The notes beneath the pieces were generated by a model. It was not told the DNA's origin. It saw nothing but the letters and a program-made list of their open reading frames with translations, and made no database searches. A DNA stretch of 20,621 nt from Discostella pseudostelligera (Eukaryota; Bacillariophyta; Thalassiosirophyceae; Thalassiosirales; Thalassiosiraceae), in assembly GCA_036940085.1 (NCBI GenBank), contig JALLBK010000598.1, positions 1 to 20,621 on the forward strand. The letters run 5' to 3'. The first letter of the stretch is position 1; each line of letters begins with the position of its first letter. The translations under genes were made by a program, and so were the position numbers. Below, piece after piece: positions 1 through 8,804 of this stretch.

Positions 1-104
1 CGGCATTGACATCGAATCATCGAGACAATTGAACTTGAACGCCAGTCGCCAGTGACCCCATCCTCAAAGAATAATCTATCACGACAAAAATCGACAACAT
101 CATT

Positions 105-701
105 ATGATCAATCCAATAACTTCCTGGGACAACGACTACGCTCGTTTAGCTCGAGCCGCATCTCAGCTCCGTGCCACCCCCAATAACAACAATTCGTCG
201 TCGTTCGCCAACCAACAGCGGCAAGGGCAGGCGGCATCGATTCAAACGGGAATTCAACGACTTGGATCACAGTTGACCGGATTAGAGAATAATCTTACCG
301 TGACCCCCGCAGAGGCTAGTCGCCGTAGAGCATTATTGGATGGATTGAAGGGTCAACTTTCTTCGGATGGGGGAGCCGGTGGCGTCGCAGTCGCTGGCGT
401 CGGTCGTGGGGAGACCTCCACCGCCGCCGCCCTACGTCGACAAGATGATATGATTGACGAGCTAGCCGTGGGAGTGGGTAGGCTCAAGAATCAGACAAAT
501 CTTATCCATCAGGAGGCCAATTCTCATGTACGATTATTGAATGAAATGGATTCCAATGTTGATTTGGCAAATCAGGGATTAGAGGAGGAGACACGACGTG
601 CGATGAGGTTACGGGAGGAAAAGAGTGTGTGGAGATTGCATTTGATAATTGTGGCATTGAGTGTTTTGTTGTTTTTGCTTATTTTGATGGGACTTTCGTA
701 G
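105..701 (+). CDS. Qc-SNARE, SYP5/syntaxin-8-like
   Basis: A 198-residue tail-anchored membrane-fusion protein. Residues 1-87 resemble the N-terminal helical region of plant SYP5-type Qc-SNAREs (a TSWDNDYARLARAASQL start, then a helix with an ASRRRALLDGLKGQL segment). Residues about 112-165 form a heptad-patterned SNARE motif (RLKNQTNLIHQEAN, then RLLNEMDSNVD). Residues 178-198 are a C-terminal hydrophobic anchor that ends the protein. SNAREs of this class act in Golgi, endosome or vacuole fusion; which compartment applies here is not visible. The register to SYP5, syntaxin-6 and BET1 places His141 (codon 525-527) where the zero-layer Gln is expected. A Gly/Ala-rich linker (about 88-108) separates the helices. 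No intron is needed. The first ATG is used. Qc-SNARE is confident; the SYP5 versus BET1-like subfamily is less so. Confidence 0.82.
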   Translation: MINPITSWDNDYARLARAASQLRATPNNNNSSSFANQQRQGQAASIQTGIQRLGSQLTGLENNLTVTPAEASRRRALLDGLKGQLSSDGGAGGVAVAGVGRGETSTAAALRRQDDMIDELAVGVGRLKNQTNLIHQEANSHVRLLNEMDSNVDLANQGLEEETRRAMRLREEKSVWRLHLIIVALSVLLFLLILMGLS

Positions 702-911
702 GGGGCGAGGAATTGGGGGACAGTTCTTTTATGTCGATGGGTGACTGTATATTATTATCTACTTAGATTTTGTATTTGCAAGGCGGGAAACTACCTATGG
801 GAATCCAGGAAACAATGCGAACATCGGTACTCAGCTCCAATAGCATGCCTCCAATGGCCCATTCCTAAGAAATCAAGTGCACTGTTTTATTTGTATCGCT
901 CTCTTTGTCTT

Positions 912-2376
912 TCACTCATCGATGACCTCTGCATCCTTCACTCCGGATATTTGTTTCATAGGCTCACGTCTATCACTCGGACCCGAACCAAGCATCCAAT
1001 CTGATATTTCATCGACCAATGTCTCCAATGCTCCTTCGTTTCCAAAAGAGGCATTTTGGAATCCTCCGGTGACCTGACTCGCCATATCTCTCGCCTCATC
1101 TGGTAGGTCGTTCAAGCCAAGCTTGAGAAATACAGGCTAGAATGAAGCGTGCGTTATTGCGTGTGTCGTTAGCTCCAAAGATCTTCGACAACAACCAATC
1201 ACAAAGCACGCCAACGGCACTTACAGTCAAATGTGTCCCCGGTAGATTAGATACTGAGGGTGGCATCAAATCCTTATCATTGAAACATCCAATAAATCGA
1301 TTGGTGCTATCCAAGTCATCATCCTCAAATCGGAACAGTCTTATCTTCTTCAAAACTTCATCATCCAACTTCGATCTTAATATCATATCCATATCCGTTG
1401 GAGATGGCGTGAATTCGAGACCAACCGCCGACACTGCCATGCCTGCTAGATCAAAGAGTGCATCGAAGGGAGTTGCTTGCATTGGTTGCTGCGGCAGCTG
1501 CTGTTGTAGTTCTTTCATAAACGAACGTGCCATTGTAATAGTCTCCGCAAAGCCAAAATTATTGTAAGCCACAAATCCCACACCAGACAATTCATCTCCA
1601 ATACCCGTTGCGGCAATACCAATAGAATGGAGTTTTGCGCCCAAGGAATGACCAATGGCATACTTTGGCAACATTGCCGGATATCCCCGCGAGTCTTCAC
1701 ATTCGATCAATGCATTTTTCATCCGTTTTACTGCCTGTTGCGCAATACTAAAGTGATCTAATCCAACTTCATACGGTATGGCCACAATTGCAGCATTCAT
1801 TTTGGTAGCAAGTTTTTGGCAGAAAGTGGAGTAGGCAATGTGTGGGAACTGTCCTAACACGGCACCACCCAAAAAGAAGATGATACAGGATGGTGTGGAT
1901 CCGGAAGATGGTTCCAATAGGTACACAATTTCAGGAGTGGAAGTCGTTGTATCGTCATCGCCGTCGTCATTGTTTTTACTGTCTTTGTCCATTATATTAA
2001 GGATGATCCAATCACCAATCTTCTTCCCAGAACCTGATTGTCTTGCCAGCTTCCATTCTTTATCCAAGCGCGCTAACGAAGTCACTAATTTCCCACCGAT
2101 AATGTCACCTGCAGAATCATTATTATTTTGCTCATTAGTGGAACCATCATTATCATCAGCTCCTAAGTACAACGGTCGTCGTAGTGATATTAATTTGCAG
2201 TTAGGAATGGTATTGTATTGCGAAGCACATAGGCAGTTGTCGTTGTTGCGATTGTGCCGTCGTCGTGATGACGACGAAGATATCATCGACGGCGACGGAC
2301 CGGTAACAAAAGAGGCAAACGACGACACGCACGGAAGGATCAAGAGCAACGAGATCATGAGAGTGGTCTTCTTCAT
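912..2376 (-). CDS. DUF1350-type alpha/beta hydrolase, probably plastid-targeted, one intron
   Basis: Two exons, 1225-2376 and 912-1136, joined across an 88-nt intron (1137-1224, donor GTAAGT, acceptor TTCATTCTAG, phase 0), give 458 residues. Without splicing the frame runs to a false stop at 1096. Spliced, the conserved-looking PGTHLT continues into PVFLKLGLNDLPDEAR. The nucleophile elbow GHSLG puts Ser at residue 244. His382 in GTHLT and an acid near KD(368-369) are plausible triad partners. A preceding strand and turn, IIFFLGGAVLGQFP, fits the fold. Residues 1-20 are a signal-peptide-like stretch followed by FASFVTG, resembling the diatom plastid signal. Residues 31-95 are low complexity. 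The open frame extends upstream of ATG 2376, but that ATG starts the signal peptide. Substrate unknown; plant and cyanobacterial relatives are annotated only as DUF1350. It is divergent from RTF1 and convergent with the SNARE gene. Confidence 0.82.
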
Positions 2377-2701
2377 CCTAAATAAGTAATGTGGTGAAGA
2401 TGATCGCCGAGAGTGATGAAGTGATGGATGCAGTTCATGGTCGAGGGCAGCGGCAGTTCGGTGACCCGTATCGTAACCCGTATTGAGGTGGCGGGGTCCC
2501 GCGCGCCGAAAGAAAGGATGCTTCCCGCCAAACCTTTGCCACGAGGGAGTGTTTGCCTCCGTCACAGACCCCGAAGCCAGACAGGCTCGCGGTCTGGCAA
2601 CCCTACGCGCTTTGGATCTGCAGGCAAAAAAAAAAGCAAGCGAGCCCAAACCCAAAATAATAAAACCAAATCATCCAAAATCAATACGATACACCTCGAC
2701 C
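2377..2701. promoter_or_regulatory. Divergent promoter region between the DUF1350 gene and RTF1
   Basis: 325 bp separate the two start codons, so it must hold both promoters and 5' UTRs. It contains TTCCCGCCAAA at 2522-2532, which matches the known E2F/DP consensus, about 170 bp before the RTF1 ATG. An A-run (2627-2636) and an A-rich stretch precede the RTF1 start. No TATA box is obvious. Open frames on both strands here look like chance readings. Confidence 0.5.
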
Positions 2702-5700
2702 ATGGTCCGTACCAAGAAGCACTTCCGCCCACCATCCTCCTCCTCTTCCTCCTCTAGCGAAGAAGAAGAGGACGATGACGAGATCAATCATCAAGTTCCC
2801 ACCGGTCGGGGGAAACAGTTGGGGAATTTCGGTAGGGGGAAACAGTTGAATATGGCTAGTCAGCAGGGGCGGGGGAAGCAGCTTCGCGCGTAAGTGGTAG
2901 TTATCGTAGTAGTATTTGATTATTGTTGGGAATGGTCTTCCGATTGTTATTGATGTTGTTATTGATATGATTTAAGTTGCTTTCTTTGCTTGCTTGAATT
3001 TTTTCCCTTGTTGGATCTATTGAAATTTACATCTTTTCTTCTCCGCTTTCCCAATAATAATTGACAGACCCGCGCCGGAGAGTGAGGAGAGCGACGATGA
3101 TAGCAGTGAAAGCGACGAAGATGATGACGAAGACGAGGAAGAGGAAGATGAAGCGCAACCACCCCCTCCCACCTCACGGGGCAAGCAACTACGTCCACCC
3201 GTCGCCGCCGTCGGGAGGGGGAAGCAATTGCGTGCACCATCCCCTCCTCCTCCACCTCATGCCACTACTACTGCCGAAAACGAGGAGTCGGATAGTTCCA
3301 CTTCTGCAGCACAACCAAGTGCTCCCGCTATGGCGGTGGCAAGGGGAGGTGGGAAGCAGTTTGGAAGGAGTATTGGGAAACAGTTGGCAATGCAGCAAGC
3401 GTGAGTAGTTGATGTTGCATCGTTTGTAGTGATATTTGATTAGTTTGTGCATTATTCGCTGAATAATCAGCACGTTTCGTTGTAACAACCGAAGCTTGAT
3501 CTTCTTCTCTCGTGTTATGTTTCTAATGCTTCTTCCCTCCTGTATCGCAAACACAGAACTCCCACCGTTGACGAGGATGACGACAGTGATAGTTCCAGTG
3601 ACGAAGAACCGTGGGCTGCGCCCGTCGTGCAAAGAGGGCAGGGAAAGCAGCTTCGCCCTCCTCCTGCCCCGGCCGTTGAGTAAGTGTTTTGATAATGTAA
3701 AATGCGATTTGTTACACATATTTTCGATAGAATCATGACACTCATACCGTTCTATCTTCAATACATGATAGAGCCGAAGAAGAAGAATCGGATATGGAGG
3801 AATCTTCCGAGGAGGAAGCAGAAGTTAAAAAAACCGTGGACGATGCCAAACCCTCCGAGACAAAAGTAATTGTGCCTCCGAAAAAAGACGACGACGACGA
3901 TGATGATGAGGAGGAGTCGGACGTTGAGCCGGATGTGGCTCCTCCTCCCAAACGAGGGAGGGGGCGTCCGCCTACCCGTGCAGCGGCGACACGCGCAGCT
4001 CGATCGACGAAAGAGGCTGCCAAGAAGGAGAGTTTGCCTTCGTCGGAAGAAGAAGAGGAGGAGGACGAGTCCGAAGAGGAAAGTGATGAGGAAGGTAGTG
4101 AGGAAAGTAGCGACGAGGAACAGGAATGGGATATGGAAACATTCGACACACAGAAGTTGGTCAAGGGAGAGGAGGATAAGAAGTACTTGGACTCATTGCC
4201 GGAGTTGGAGCGTGAGAATATATTGGCTGAGAGATTTGAAAAGTTGAAAAGCGAAGCTGATATGAAGAAGGCTCTTAGAGAGAATAAGTGAGTTTCCGTG
4301 TCTACCTCATCTACTTTGGCACGTCGAGGTATACAGAGTTTGATCTAACTTCCATTGTAATTCCATCGAACTACAGGCGTAAAGAACGCGAGCAAAAGAA
4401 GTCTGTGGGGGCAAAGAATAAAAAGCGCACGAGGTCGAGTAGCACACGCTCGTCTGCAAAGAAGGCGATGCCGGCCAAGAAACGGGGGGGCGTAAAGAAG
4501 AAGGCGGAGAGTGACAGTGAGAATGACGAGGCCCCCGATACATCTGGAGATGTGGCACTTGCCCAATCGTTGGCGGGTAAGCGTGTGTCCGCGAGGAATC
4601 TTGATAAGAAGGGGAAGCAGTTTAAGAAGCAAGCGGCCTTGGCTAAGATTCGCGAGGTGAGTTATATGCTCAGCATTCTGCATTTCGCTTCAGGCTGATT
4701 TCAATTCAAACCTATCTCATCTTCAATCGCAGAATCGGGCAAATAAACATGCTGCTGTTGATGAATCCGATAGTGAACTCGATTACGGTAGGGACTCGGA
4801 CGACTCCGACGACGACTACGAAGAGAGTAACATGCTGAAACCTTGGCAGGAAAAGGGAAAGAAGAAACAGTTGTCCGTCAGTTCTGATGAAGAACTCGTG
4901 GGCGACGAGGATGACCAACAGACACCAGTGGGATCGACTAAAAAAAGGACGGAAGATCCCGAGGCCGAACTTGAGGATTATTTCAATGTTATGGTGCCCC
5001 GTCGTAAACTCATCCATATGTGCAATGAACCATACTTTGAAAAGGCGGTGAAGAATTTCTATGTCCGCTTGGGTATCGGTAGAGATAAATTGACGCAGAA
5101 GCCATGCTACAGGCTTTGTAAAATCACTGGCGTCACGAGCAAGAGTGAATACAGCTTCTCGCCAGTTGAAAATCAACAACAGGTGAGTACTAAATTCTCG
5201 TGCAGAACTCTAAGTCCATTCTTGCATAGGACACTGGTCTCACCCTGGGATATGTTCTTGGTTGTCGCATAGGTTTCAACGGACAAGTGGCTGAAACTAT
5301 CGTTTGGAAAGACTGTGAAAGACTTTAAGATGTTAACAGTCTCTGACCATCGTCCTACGGCAGACGAGGTTAACCAATTAATTACTCAACTCAAGATTGA
5401 GCGATTGACTGACTCCATCTTGACCAAAAAGTCCGCAATCAAACTTTGTAAGCGCCAAAACGAGCTCGTAAATAATTACAGATACTCCAAAGAGGACATT
5501 GACATGCTAATCACCGAAAAGAAGAAGCGCAATAAGAAGGCATCAAATATTGGATATGAAAAGACGCGCATTGCAATTGCTGTGCGAGCTGCACAAGATG
5601 AAATGGAAGAGGCAACGAAAAATATTGAAGATGCAAAAGTAGAACGAATGGAAGCCGACGACAGTATGTTAGTCATTGCGGAAGCTAGTGTGAAGAAAGC

Positions 5701-6304
5701 TGAAAAGGATCTGGAAATGGCTACCAGGAAACTCGAAGGGAGAATCGAAGAGCAGCAACGGATTCATAAGGAGGAACAAGATCGAATCAATCGAATGAAG
5801 AAGAGCTCGAAGATCCAGAATTGGGTAAAGGTCAACCAGAGAGCCAAGCTGGCGAACAAAAATGCTGATTTTGAATCATACAAAGAACAACTAGCAAAAG
5901 AGAAGATCCAAGGATCTTCTGAGCCAAAGTTTGACCCGTACGCTCGTCGCAGAGTGAAGCCTAAAAATCTCTGGGAAGTCGGGGGTTCTAAATCAACTGA
6001 GAAGGTAACAGAGATTGCAAACTCCAGTGGCATTGAGGAAGAGAAGAAAGAAACTACGGAGAGGGATGACACAAATGTTGGAAAGAGCGGCGAAAAAGAT
6101 AGCAAGCGAGAGGACATTCCCCAACTTCAAAAATCGGTACTGTCTGGACAGATAAACCAATTCGCATATGATGACGAGATCATGATTGGCGGTGATGTTG
6201 CAAACTTAGGAGGGATTGGAACCAAGAAGAAGATTCGGGTAAGGTCGAGGAAAGGAATCAGCCTTGAAGAATACCATGAGAGAAAGTCTTCCGGAACACT
6301 TTGA
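2702..6304 (+). CDS. RTF1: RTF1, Plus-3 domain subunit of the Paf1 complex, seven exons
   Basis: Exons 2702-2889, 3068-3400, 3557-3679, 3772-4287, 4377-4656, 4733-5182 and 5273-6304 join into 973 residues; every junction is GT-AG and keeps frame. The ATG has a strong context (ccATGg). Residues 1-215 alternate acidic/Ser tracts with GKQ[L/F] motifs. An AT-hook-like RGRGRPP lies at 276-282. Residues 344-390 (GEEDKKYLDSLPELERE onward) match the histone-modification region that promotes H2B ubiquitination. Residues about 560-715 are the Plus-3 domain (EDYFNVMVPRRKLIHM, YRLCKITGV), which in relatives binds phosphorylated Spt5. A coiled coil follows, then DPYARRRVKP near 851. The C-terminal ISLEEYHERK resembles the NLEDYKKRR tail that docks on Paf1C. 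It is longer than human RTF1 (about 710 residues) because of the N-terminal expansion. Nuclear, acts in transcription elongation. Confidence 0.93.
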
Positions 6305-6875
6305 CTGAATTGTTCTGCTTGAGCTCGTTCTGTTCGATAGTATTTTATTAAAGGGTTAAATCCACCATCTCTTCCATCCCGAAATAATCTCCAACAGTGT
6401 GATTGAACTCCTGATAGATCCATAGGATCGGAAGATAATCATGCACAGCGCACCAAAACCCTAAATACACACCAACCACAAACTAGGAATCACCTAAGCC
6501 TTCAGCCTCCACTTGCGCAACAACATCAACCGCAGCAATACCTCCCCCCTACAAATTCCCTGCCCACTGTAGTTGTTGTACTTAGAAACACACAACCCTG
6601 CATCCTGCATGCAGGGGCTGAGGACTTCGCCTGTCCGTCACTGCAGTTCCTCACTTTTCGAAATGATTCTTTCGAAGTCGGATGAAAGCCGACGATTAGT
6701 CGGGACAGCTTCGAATATCTATGTAGTCGCAGCCGAGCTGGCCACGGGCTCCTCGGAAAGATCCAAAGATCCGACTCATCGAAGCCGAAGCCAACCTCCC
6801 TGCCTGCATGCACGCAGCATTCCCTGCACCTGCCAAACTCCCACTCTACTACCGCATCGACATAATATTGCCATC
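6305..6875. other. Intergenic: RTF1 3' region and promoter/5' UTR of the DJ-1-family gene
   Basis: 571 bp with no gene I can support. It holds a perfect 12-bp palindrome CCTGCATGCAGG at 6604-6615, and its CTGCATGCA core recurs at 6804-6812. An in-frame ATG at 6663 would extend the downstream protein by 71 residues, with no recognisable targeting peptide. A 95-codon minus-strand frame (6526-6813) has no recognisable product. Confidence 0.4.
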
Positions 6876-7645
6876 ATGACAAAAATTGTTATCGTATCCA
6901 CATCTGCACCTGAACTCAAGGGTCATCCCACTGGGCTCTGGATTGAGGAACTCGCGGTGCCGTACTATCAATTCACGGACGCTGGTTATGAAGTAGTCAT
7001 TGCTAGTCCGGCTGGTGGCCCCATTCCGATCGACAAGAGTTCGATGAGCGGAGAGTTCTTTAATGACGCGTGTAAAAAATTCATGGTGAGTCTATGATGT
7101 GATTCGTTGATTATTTCCTCGGTTACATCATCTTCTTATACCCTCACAACGTTGTGGTACTTCCTCCTTTTGTAAAGCATGATGCTGATGCCATTGGCCA
7201 ACTTGGCCACTCTACTAAGCTTGAGTCGATCGACTTTTCGTCTGGTATCGATGGAATCTTCCTATGCGGAGGACATGGCACTTGCACCGATTTCCATGTC
7301 AGTGATGATCTGAAGAGTGCCATCGAAACGCTCTATTCTGCCGACAAGGTGGTGGCAGCTGTCTGTCATGGACCAATGGGTCTCACTCATTGCACAAATC
7401 CCGACGGTACTCCGCTGGTGAAAGATAAGGTCGTTACTGGATTCAAAGACACTGAGGAGATTATGGTGCAATTGGAAAATATTGTGCCTTTCATGTTGGA
7501 GACGAAGTTGAAGGAACTCGGAGCCAAATATGAGAGTGCCGATGACTTTAATCCTCATGTTTGTGTCGATGGAAAATTGGTAACAGGCCAGAATCCTCAG
7601 AGTTCGGATAAAATTGCGGCTGCTGTCATTGCATTGCTGTCTTGA
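6876..7645 (+). CDS. DJ-1/PfpI (Hsp31-like) family protein, two exons
   Basis: Exons 6876-7085 and 7178-7645 flank a 92-nt phase-0 intron (GTGAGT to TTTGTAAAG) and give 225 residues, the usual length for this single-domain class. MTKIVIVSTS is the first beta strand. WIEEL (22-26) supplies the conserved Glu. FLCGGHGTCTDF (99-109) and AVCHGP (131-136) carry the nucleophile-elbow pattern, with Cys133 followed by His134. This marks the glutamine-amidotransferase-like DJ-1 superfamily. Relatives include chaperones, glyoxalase III and deglycase-like enzymes; the sequence does not say which activity applies here. Unspliced reading would stop three codons after the donor. ATG 6876 is preferred because it starts the first strand; an upstream in-frame ATG at 6663 exists. 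No clear targeting signal, so probably cytosolic. Confidence 0.88.
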
Positions 7646-8018
7646 GCGTGCTGGTAGTACCATATCGTTCCAGGAGCGATATTATAATAGATAGTGAGGG
7701 GGAATAGAATGTTCAAGCTCGAGTATGTGTCTTCGTTGGCTAGCAAGAGATCTGACGTTGCTGGAATGAATAGAGTATGATGAATGTGAATTTATTGTAG
7801 TTCTGATCAAGCAGTATCGAGTAGAGGAAGCTAATGGAACTATCGTTCGGGTGGTACCCAGCACGCTTAAAATCAATCGTCTGTTACCCTTCTTGTTGTT
7901 CGATACAATATTTTGTTCTCCCTTGAGGAATATACCCCTCGAGGATAGTATTCATGTCTCGACATAAACGTTTTGTTTTCATCTCCCTTCTGTCCTGGCG
8001 ATGGATGAAGATTGCAAC
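7646..8018. other. Convergent 3' region between the DJ-1-family and Cpn20 genes
   Basis: 373 bp between two stop codons on opposite strands, so it should contain both 3' UTRs. A possible 8-bp stem with one G-U pair lies at 7921-7928 and 7937-7944 (CCTTGAGG/CCTCGAGG, 8-nt loop). No gene is supported. Confidence 0.4.
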
Positions 8019-8804
8019 TTATGCCGACATCTCCACAGCACACAAAACATCTACCATCCTAACAAGACTATGTTCCACACCCTCAATCTTCACTCCATTA
8101 CCTGCATAATCCTTGAACTTGACACGATCTCCCACCTTGACAGGACTTTCACTAAACTGCCCGGTGCTCGTCATCCGTCCCTCGCCCACCTTGACAACTT
8201 TACCCTCGCATGGTTCATACCCCGCCATCACCGATCCGGCCACTACAATACCACTGGCAGTTTCTGCCTTTTGTTCGGTTAATTCCACAAGGACATAATC
8301 ACGGCAGGGTTGCACATTCTCCATAGTCATCCGTACTCCCGTGTAATGCAAGAGGATGTCATCATCACGTATCATAGTCACTGCCTCATCGTTGTAGTTC
8401 ATATTATGTCCATCGAATTTACCAAATAGGACCGAGTCGCCAGCGGTTACAGGATTGGTGATGCGTACTCCCGTGTGAGGGTGGATCTTTCCAGGACCGG
8501 CGGCAACCACCTCTCCCTCGGTAGGACGTTCTTTGGATTGATCGGGTAGCAATATGCCTCCCTCGGTGGCGTCGAGTGTATCACGCGTTCGGACAAGAAC
8601 AAAGTTACCAAGGGGGGTGATTGGGCCGCGGATCTTTCGTCCATCGAGAGTGCATTCTTTGGCCAATGTTGCCGTCAAAGCGGATACAGATCCAGAGTGA
8701 GCGTTTGAGTGTGTAGGTGTAGCAGTGAATGCGCAGGAGGATGAGATTCCGGCCAAAACGGCTGTGATGAGCGCCAAGCGCCCGGTTCCTACTGATGATG
8801 ACAT
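8019..8804 (-). CDS. CPN20: Plastid Cpn20, double-GroES co-chaperonin
   Basis: 261 residues with no intron. Two GroES (Cpn10) domains lie in tandem: residues about 59-156 (PLGNFVLVRTRD, then GGILLPD in the mobile-loop position, 82-88) and about 160-258 (PCRDYVLVELTE, with GIVVAGS at 185-191 as the second loop). Tandem GroES repeats are the hallmark of chloroplast Cpn20, which caps the plastid Cpn60 folding chamber. Residues 8-23 are hydrophobic and followed by CAFTATP, matching the Phe-containing plastid signal of diatoms. The open frame reaches 8843 only from a GTG; ATG 8804 is the first ATG and starts the targeting peptide. The gene faces away from the Alba gene across a 663-bp shared upstream region. 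Confidence 0.93.
   Translation of the reverse strand: MSSSVGTGRLALITAVLAGISSSCAFTATPTHSNAHSGSVSALTATLAKECTLDGRKIRGPITPLGNFVLVRTRDTLDATEGGILLPDQSKERPTEGEVVAAGPGKIHPHTGVRITNPVTAGDSVLFGKFDGHNMNYNDEAVTMIRDDDILLHYTGVRMTMENVQPCRDYVLVELTEQKAETASGIVVAGSVMAGYEPCEGKVVKVGEGRMTSTGQFSESPVKVGDRVKFKDYAGNGVKIEGVEHSLVRMVDVLCAVEMSA

Noticed and set aside
1838..2389. 183-codon plus-strand frame
   Set aside because: Lies antisense within the DUF1350 exon; its translation has no domain and mirrors the codon pattern of the real gene.
2483..2701. Open frame extending RTF1 upstream of ATG 2702
   Set aside because: The residues are low-quality Arg/Pro/Lys sequence, and ATG 2702 sits in a strong context at the start of a conserved-looking MVRTKKHFRPP.
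3742..4164. Ser-rich 140-codon minus-strand frame
   Set aside because: It is the complement of the GAG/GAA/GAC/AGT-rich acidic exon 4 of RTF1, which automatically reads as Ser/Leu runs.
6526..6813. 95-codon minus-strand frame before the DJ-1-family gene
   Set aside because: No recognisable motif; probably 5' UTR/promoter sequence of the plus-strand gene.
6663..6875. 71-residue N-terminal extension of the DJ-1-family protein
   Set aside because: In frame and open, but not like a targeting peptide, and family proteins begin at the first beta strand encoded from 6876.
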